Positions 6,833 through 10,735 of a DNA stretch of 10,735 nucleotides are shown piece after piece (the first letter of the stretch is position 1; every line of letters starts with the position of its first letter). Made by a program: the position numbers and the translations under genes. The DNA comes from JAOUEA01 sp041287635 (lineage in GTDB: Bacteria; Actinomycetota; UBA4738; HRBIN12): contig JBGGNG010000196.1 of the NCBI GenBank assembly GCA_041287635.1, positions 1 through 10,735 on the forward strand, written 5' to 3'. The notes under the pieces were generated by a model, which was not told the origin of the DNA, searched no databases, and was given only the letters and a program-made list of their open reading frames with translations.

Positions 6833-8071
6833 CTAGCGCGACCCGAGCCGATCGAGCACCTGGCCGGCGGCGCGGTCTCCCGATCGCAGCGCGCCCTCCA
6901 TCGTGCCGTGATGCTCGCCCGCGGTGTGCTCTCCGGCGAACGCGATCGGGCCGACCGGGCGGGTGAGCACCTCGCGTCGCTGCCACGACGCCGGATCCCA
7001 GCTCGAGTACCCGCCCAGCGTGTAGGGGTCGTCGGCCCACGCGTAGAGCACGGGCTCGCCCACGAGCGTGAGGTCGGGGTTCATCGAACGCACGGCCTCG
7101 AGCCAGGGCAGGACCTCGCCGCGGGTCACACCGAGCGACTCCTGCGCGGCGTGGGAGCCTGCGAACGCCGCGACGCAGCGCCGCGTCCTGCCGTCCTCGC
7201 CGTTCGCCGTCCAGCACCACATCGATCGATCCGTCGCCTGGCGCGACCGTCCCGGAGGGTGCTCCTTCGTCGCGACCGCGAACTTCGACGCCTCACCCAG
7301 GCGCAACGACGCGAGCGCCGACGCGAGAGCGTCTGGGAGCGCTGGCTGGAACGTCATCCGCGCCGCGATCGGCGACGGGACCGCGACCACCACGGCGTCC
7401 GCGGGCTCGGCGTGCGGACCGACCCTCACCGTGACCCCCTCGTCGTCGTGCTCGATCGCGTCGACCGCGTGGCCGGTTCGCACGTCGGGCAACGATGCCG
7501 CGAGCTCGCGAGCGATCGCCTGGTTCCCCACGCCCACCCGTACGTACCGATCGACGTGAGGCGAGAAGGGCCGTTCGCCACCGAACTCGGCGAGCGCGAC
7601 CTCGTGCAGGTCCATGGCGCACGTGCCTGCCAGCCGCACCATCACGATCGACCGGGCTCCCTCGTCGCCGTCGAGCGAGGCCAGGAACTCCCCGACGGAC
7701 ATCGAGGCCACTCGCTCGGGCGGAAGAGCCGCGATGGCGTCGTTCGCCTGCTCGAGGAAACGGTCTTGTGCCTCGAGCGACGCGGCGCCTGCACCCCATG
7801 GCTCACGCCGCCCGTACGAGGCACCGGTCTCGACGAGCGCGAGTTCGAACCGCTGCGCGACCTCCCGCACTCGCGTGTCGCCCGCCATGATCCATTCCGC
7901 CCCCAGCTCCACGACCGCGCCGTTCGTGAGGGTGACCGACCACACTCTGCCCCCGACGCGTTCCCTCGCCTCGAGCACCGTGACGTCGACCCCCGCGTCG
8001 GCGAGACGACGGGCGGCCGACAGGCCGGAGAACCCGGCACCAACCACGAGGACCTTCGGCGCCGTATGCAT
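6833..8071 (-). CDS. Flavin-containing amine oxidase (MAO/polyamine oxidase family)
   Basis: A 412-residue FAD enzyme expected to oxidise a primary or secondary amine to an imine/aldehyde with H2O2. The N-terminal dinucleotide motif is VVGAGFSGLSAARRL (9-23), followed by acidic Glu34 in VLEARERVGGRVWS, the family fingerprint for FAD binding. GAEWI is at 57-61. Lys263 in ASKFAV occupies the region of the conserved lysine near flavin N5 in this family. WADDPYTLGGYSSW (345-358) and GPIAFAGEHTAGEHHGTMEGA (starting 374) are the C-terminal FAD and active-site segments. There is no signal peptide, so it is probably cytoplasmic. The ATG at 8071 gives an N-terminus that starts right at the Rossmann strand; a good Shine-Dalgarno is lacking (only GGGGAC, about 12 bases away). 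It is divergent from a polyamine-type importer, which supports an amine substrate such as putrescine or spermidine. The exact substrate cannot be read from sequence. Confidence 0.92.
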   Translation of the reverse strand: MHTAPKVLVVGAGFSGLSAARRLADAGVDVTVLEARERVGGRVWSVTLTNGAVVELGAEWIMAGDTRVREVAQRFELALVETGASYGRREPWGAGAASLEAQDRFLEQANDAIAALPPERVASMSVGEFLASLDGDEGARSIVMVRLAGTCAMDLHEVALAEFGGERPFSPHVDRYVRVGVGNQAIARELAASLPDVRTGHAVDAIEHDDEGVTVRVGPHAEPADAVVVAVPSPIAARMTFQPALPDALASALASLRLGEASKFAVATKEHPPGRSRQATDRSMWCWTANGEDGRTRRCVAAFAGSHAAQESLGVTRGEVLPWLEAVRSMNPDLTLVGEPVLYAWADDPYTLGGYSSWDPASWQRREVLTRPVGPIAFAGEHTAGEHHGTMEGALRSGDRAAGQVLDRLGSR

Positions 8072-8076
8072 CAGTG

Positions 8077-8089
8077 ACGGGGTCCCCGT
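8077..8089. repeat. 13-base palindrome beside the amine oxidase start
   Basis: ACGGGGTCCCCGT is a palindrome with 6-bp arms around a central T. It lies 5 bases upstream of the amine oxidase ATG on the minus strand and contains that gene's only purine-rich Shine-Dalgarno candidate. It could be a repressor operator for the divergent genes, or an RNA hairpin covering the ribosome binding region. Neither role is proven by sequence. Confidence 0.4.
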
Positions 8090-8198
8090 GGACTACCGGA
8101 GCGCGGCGCGCATGGGCGACACTTGCAGGGCACGGTGCGCCTATGGTACTCAGCGCCATCGACCTGAACGGCCGCTCAACTTCGTTGGGCGCCACAAC

Positions 8199-8205
8199 GA
8201 GGAGG
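8199..8205 (+). promoter_or_regulatory. Ribosome binding site of the potD-like gene
   Basis: GAGGAGG with a 5-base spacer precedes the ATG at 8211, a strong site. A second in-frame ATG at 8229 has GGAAGG (8217-8222) six bases upstream. That start would shorten the signal peptide by six residues and keep the twin arginines. Confidence 0.7.
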
Positions 8206-8210
8206 CAGGC

Positions 8211-9479
8211 ATGATCGGAAGGCACCCGATGGAGAACCGCTGGTCGCGACGGCAGTTCCTTGGGAGGGCGGCCGGCGGCGCCGTCGCGCTTCCATCCCTC
8301 TCGGCGATCCTCGCCGCGTGCTCGAAGCCGGGAGAGGAGACGGATGCGGGTTCGGGCTCCTCGGCAACGGAGATCCCGATCGCGACCCTCGAGAACCCCG
8401 TCGAGCTGCCGGTGACGATGGACACGATCGCCACCGACACGCCGATCGAGTCGGGTCCGCTCGTCCTCTACAACTGGGCCGACTACATCCACAAGAAGGT
8501 GGTCGCCGAGTTCGAGGAGGAGTACGGCGTCGAGGTGGAGATCACCACCTTCAACAACATGGAGGAGGGGATCCAGAAGGTCGCGAACGGGCAGATCACG
8601 CCCGACGTCTTCGTCCCGACGGTCGGCTACCTGCGCCGCCTCGTGCAGAAGGACCTGCTGATGCCGCTGCAGCAGGAGCTGATCCCGAACATGCTCGCAA
8701 GCGTCTGGCCGTCGTACTCCGACCCGGGTCCCTATTACGACCTCGGGTGGAACTACAGCGTGCCCTACACGATCTACACGTGGGGCGTGGCCTACCGTCG
8801 CGATCGCGTGAGCGACGAGGAGGCCGCGGCGCAGGGCTGGGACGCCCTGTGGAACCCGGAGCACGCGGGCGAGATCAGCCTCTACGACTCCTACGGCGAC
8901 GCGATCGCGGTCGCGATCCTGCGCAACGGCAGCCTCGACGTCAACACCGGTGACCCGGCGTTGATCGACGAGGCCAAGGTCGCGATCCTGGAGACGATCA
9001 ACGATCACGAGGCTCGCCTCACGATCAACGGCGTGTACGCGAAGCTCCCGGCCGGCGACTTCACCGTCGCCGAGGCGTGGTCGGGCGACATCGTCGGGGC
9101 CCAGTGGTACCTGCCGAGGGGCACCGGCACCGACGTGCTCGGCTACTGGCGGCCCGAGCCGGGGCAGACGATGATCGGGAACGACTCATTGGTCGTGCCC
9201 GCCGCCGCTGAGAGACCACGGCTCGCCCACGAGTTCATCAACTTCATGCTCGACGAGAAGCACGGCACGGACAACTTCGTGAACTGGAACGGCTATCAGC
9301 CCCCGTTCGTGTCGATCCAGCCCGAGTCCCTGATCGACCAGGGCGTCGTGCCGGAGAACCTGACCGACGCCGTCGTGACCGAGGAGATGTTCGTCGACGA
9401 CCTGACCCCGATCGAGCTCTCCCCCGAGGTCGAGGCGTTGTGGCTCGAAGCCTGGACCGAGATCAAGGCGGGTGCCTGA
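8211..9479 (+). CDS. potD: Polyamine-type ABC transporter substrate-binding lipoprotein (PotD/PotF family)
   Basis: A 422-residue extracytoplasmic binding protein for an ABC importer. The N-terminus carries a twin-arginine signal (SRRQFLGRAAGG, Arg13-Arg14) followed by a lipobox LAAC with Cys37, so a Tat-exported, membrane-anchored lipoprotein is predicted. A low-complexity linker (about 38-80) precedes the mature fold. LVLYNWADYIHKKVVAEFEEEYGVEVEITTF (from 84) matches the start of PotD/PotF proteins. TPDVFVPTVGYLRRLV (130-145), NYSVPYTIYTWGVAYRRD (181-198) and AEAWSGDIV (287-295) follow in family order. Trp290 and Asp293 sit in the segment that contacts the ligand amines in characterised homologues. 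The open frame continues upstream to 7614, but the strong ribosome site at 8199 and the signal peptide fix the start. The stop overlaps the next start by 8 bases. Putrescine, spermidine or a related amine is likely; a different cationic or small organic ligand cannot be excluded. Confidence 0.93.
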   Translation: MIGRHPMENRWSRRQFLGRAAGGAVALPSLSAILAACSKPGEETDAGSGSSATEIPIATLENPVELPVTMDTIATDTPIESGPLVLYNWADYIHKKVVAEFEEEYGVEVEITTFNNMEEGIQKVANGQITPDVFVPTVGYLRRLVQKDLLMPLQQELIPNMLASVWPSYSDPGPYYDLGWNYSVPYTIYTWGVAYRRDRVSDEEAAAQGWDALWNPEHAGEISLYDSYGDAIAVAILRNGSLDVNTGDPALIDEAKVAILETINDHEARLTINGVYAKLPAGDFTVAEAWSGDIVGAQWYLPRGTGTDVLGYWRPEPGQTMIGNDSLVVPAAAERPRLAHEFINFMLDEKHGTDNFVNWNGYQPPFVSIQPESLIDQGVVPENLTDAVVTEEMFVDDLTPIELSPEVEALWLEAWTEIKAGA

Positions 9480-10455
9480 GATCGAGACACCGGCGACACA
9501 CGGCGCACGACCACGGCGCCGACTGAGTCGGCGCCGTGGCCCCGTCGAGGAGCCGGGCCGGAAGAGCGGGGCGTGGCATCCACGCTGGTACTGGCCCTCG
9601 TTCGTGGCCCCGGGCAGCCTCTGGCTGGCGCTCTTGTTCGTCCTGCCGTTCTACGTCGTCTTCTCCGTGGCGTTCGGCACGGTCGACTTCGAGAGCTTCG
9701 GTGCCCCGGTCCCCTATTACGCGCCGTGGTGGTGGTCGTTCGATACCTTCAACGACACCCTCAGCAAGTTCTACGAGGGCACCGCGATCTATCGGCCACC
9801 GTTGTTCCGAACGTTCGTCTACGTGTTCTCGGCCACGGTGATCTGCCTCGTGGTCGGCTACACGGTGGCGTACTTCGCCGCGCGCGGCGCGACGAAGTAC
9901 AAGGGCCTCATCCTGATCCTGCTCGTCTCTCCACTCTGGATCAGCTATCTGATGCGGATCTACGCGTGGCAGGGATTGCTCGACACGAACGGACCGATCA
10001 ACGTCCTGCTCGGACCACTCGGGTTCGGGGAGACGAACTGGCTCGAGGGCATGCACATTACGGTCATCCTCGGTCTCGTCTATGGCTACATCCCCTTCAT
10101 GATCCTGCCGATCTACGCCTCACTCGATCGGATCCAGGAGAGCCTGTTGGAGGCGGGGCGCGACCTCGGCGCCAGCGGACGGCAGACGTTCTGGCGCGTC
10201 ACACTGCCCCTGTCGCGCCCCGCGATCCTGGCCGGCATCGTGATCGTCACGTTGCCGATGTTCGGCGACTACTACACGAACGACCTGCTCGGATCGACGA
10301 AGACCTCGATGTTCGGCAACCTGATCTCGACGCAGCGAGAGCAGCAGGGTGGGTCCACGCGGATGGCTTCCCTCGTGCTGATCCTTGGCGTGATCGTCCT
10401 GGTGCCGATGCTCTACTACCTGCGCGAGACGAAGCGCGCCGCGGAGCAGGCATGA
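9472..10455 (+). CDS. potB: Polyamine-type ABC transporter permease (PotB family)
   Basis: A 327-residue inner-membrane permease with six predicted membrane segments; the first is at about 43-66 (SFVAPGSLWLALLFVLPFYVVFSVAFG). The EAA loop that docks the ATPase is at 226-250 (LEAGRDLGASG, then LPLSRP), followed by a helix with GDYYTNDLLGS, typical of PotB-like subunits. The GTG start lies inside the end of the potD-like gene (8-base overlap) with AAGGCGG upstream, so translation is probably coupled. The cytoplasmic N-terminal tail is very basic, with PRRRLSRRRG at 14-23 encoded by a perfect inverted repeat. The next in-frame start (GTG, about residue 45) would remove the tail but has no ribosome site. 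The stop overlaps the next start as ATGA. Confidence 0.92.
   Translation: MPEIETPATHGARPRRRLSRRRGPVEEPGRKSGAWHPRWYWPSFVAPGSLWLALLFVLPFYVVFSVAFGTVDFESFGAPVPYYAPWWWSFDTFNDTLSKFYEGTAIYRPPLFRTFVYVFSATVICLVVGYTVAYFAARGATKYKGLILILLVSPLWISYLMRIYAWQGLLDTNGPINVLLGPLGFGETNWLEGMHITVILGLVYGYIPFMILPIYASLDRIQESLLEAGRDLGASGRQTFWRVTLPLSRPAILAGIVIVTLPMFGDYYTNDLLGSTKTSMFGNLISTQREQQGGSTRMASLVLILGVIVLVPMLYYLRETKRAAEQA
9511..9539 (+). repeat. Perfect 13-bp inverted repeat near the potD/potB junction
   Basis: CCACGGCGCCGAC (9511-9523) and GTCGGCGCCGTGG (9527-9539) are exact reverse complements separated by TGA. They would form a very GC-rich RNA hairpin 31 bases after the potD stop and inside codons 14-23 of potB. 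There is no T run after it, so simple intrinsic termination is unlikely. Such a stem could protect the potD mRNA 3' end and raise binding-protein levels relative to the permeases, or slow the ribosome; both roles are inferred. Confidence 0.7.
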
Positions 10456-10735
10456 GCGCCACCATCGAACACACGCCGGCGACCCCCGCCACGGGCTACT
10501 TCAGGAACCCGTGGCGCAAACCCCGCATCCTGCAGGGCGTGACGATCGGCTACCTGCTCTGGTCGTTGCTCCCGGTCGTGATCGCCGTGATCTTCTCGTT
10601 CAACGAAGGGCGATCGCGGATCTTCTGGCAAGGCTTCTCGCTGCGTTGGTGGACGCAGGATCCCACGGATGCGCTCTTCAACGACCCGGCGATGTTGCAG
10701 GCCATGCGGCAGACGTTCACCCTCGCGATCCTGAC
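10452..10735 (+). CDS. potC: Polyamine-type ABC transporter permease (PotC family), partial, C-terminus off the right edge
   Basis: The first 94 codons of a second permease subunit. ATG overlaps the potB stop as ATGA. The visible part has a short polar N-terminus, a first membrane segment at about 31-50 (TIGYLLWSLLPVVIAVIFSFN), then FSFNEGRSRIFWQGFSLRWW (48-67). That last stretch matches PotC-type proteins, where a short FSFN segment is followed by a W-x-GFSL-x-WW motif. The sequence ends at the start of the second membrane helix, TFTLAIL. It should pair with the PotB-like subunit to form the transport channel. No ATPase (potA) of this system is seen inside the window; it may lie to the right. 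Confidence 0.88.
   Translation, partial: MSATIEHTPATPATGYFRNPWRKPRILQGVTIGYLLWSLLPVVIAVIFSFNEGRSRIFWQGFSLRWWTQDPTDALFNDPAMLQAMRQTFTLAIL

Larger units (their letters stand above)
8072..8210. promoter_or_regulatory. Divergent control region between the amine oxidase and the potD-like gene
   Basis: The 139 bases between two divergent starts must hold the promoters for both directions. On the plus strand a weak sigma-70-like pair is TTGCAG (8123-8128) and TACTCA (8147-8152) with an 18-base spacer. On the minus strand TACCAT (8148-8143) could be a -10, but I see no matching -35. Inverted repeats lie next to both start codons and are listed separately. Promoter positions are tentative; the divergent arrangement is certain. 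Confidence 0.5.

Noticed and set aside
6809..8077. A 422-codon plus-strand open frame opposite the amine oxidase
   Set aside because: The oxidase on the minus strand has the full set of FAD motifs. The opposite product is low-complexity and Arg/Asp/His-rich, a typical shadow.
7614..8210. Upstream extension of the potD-like gene by 199 codons
   Set aside because: The extension lies within the amine oxidase on the other strand, and a Tat lipoprotein signal with a strong ribosome site begins at 8211. The extended protein would bury the signal peptide.

Overview
This window is high-GC bacterial DNA with gene-dense, co-directional operons, frequent GTG and TTG starts, and 4-base stop/start overlaps. 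Its extracytoplasmic binding protein is a predicted Tat-exported lipoprotein. These traits fit an actinobacterium-type genome (for example an uncultured Acidimicrobiia, Thermoleophilia or Nitriliruptoria lineage). No phylogenetic marker is present, so that placement is only a suggestion.

There are two divergent gene sets around a 139-base control region (8072-8210). Leftward on the minus strand, in order of transcription, lie: a flavin amine oxidase (8071-6833), a crotonase-family enzyme (6764-5928), an NDP-forming acyl-CoA synthetase (5931-3808), an EamA/DMT exporter-type membrane protein (3811-2963), a ProV-like ATPase (2833-1799) and a ProW-like permease carrying two tandem permease modules (1795 to the left edge, cut off). 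Rightward on the plus strand lies a polyamine-type ABC importer: potD-like binding protein (8211-9479), potB-like permease (9472-10455) and potC-like permease (10452 to the right edge, cut off).

Read together, the window looks like an amine uptake and breakdown island. A polyamine-type importer is divergent from an amine oxidase. The oxidase is followed by two CoA-thioester enzymes that are translationally coupled to each other and to a small-molecule exporter. A quaternary-amine (betaine/proline/choline type) transporter comes last. The individual families are clear from motifs; the shared pathway and exact substrates are inference.

I see no tRNA, rRNA, CRISPR array, insertion sequence, phage gene or defence system. 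I do not find a convincing undescribed system. The points most worth a second look are the double-module ProW, a perfect 13-bp inverted repeat at the potD/potB junction, and a crotonase with aspartates at both usual catalytic glutamate positions. Essentially all of the sequence is coding. The only gaps are about 129 bases (2834-2962), 68 bases (6765-6832) and 139 bases (8072-8210).
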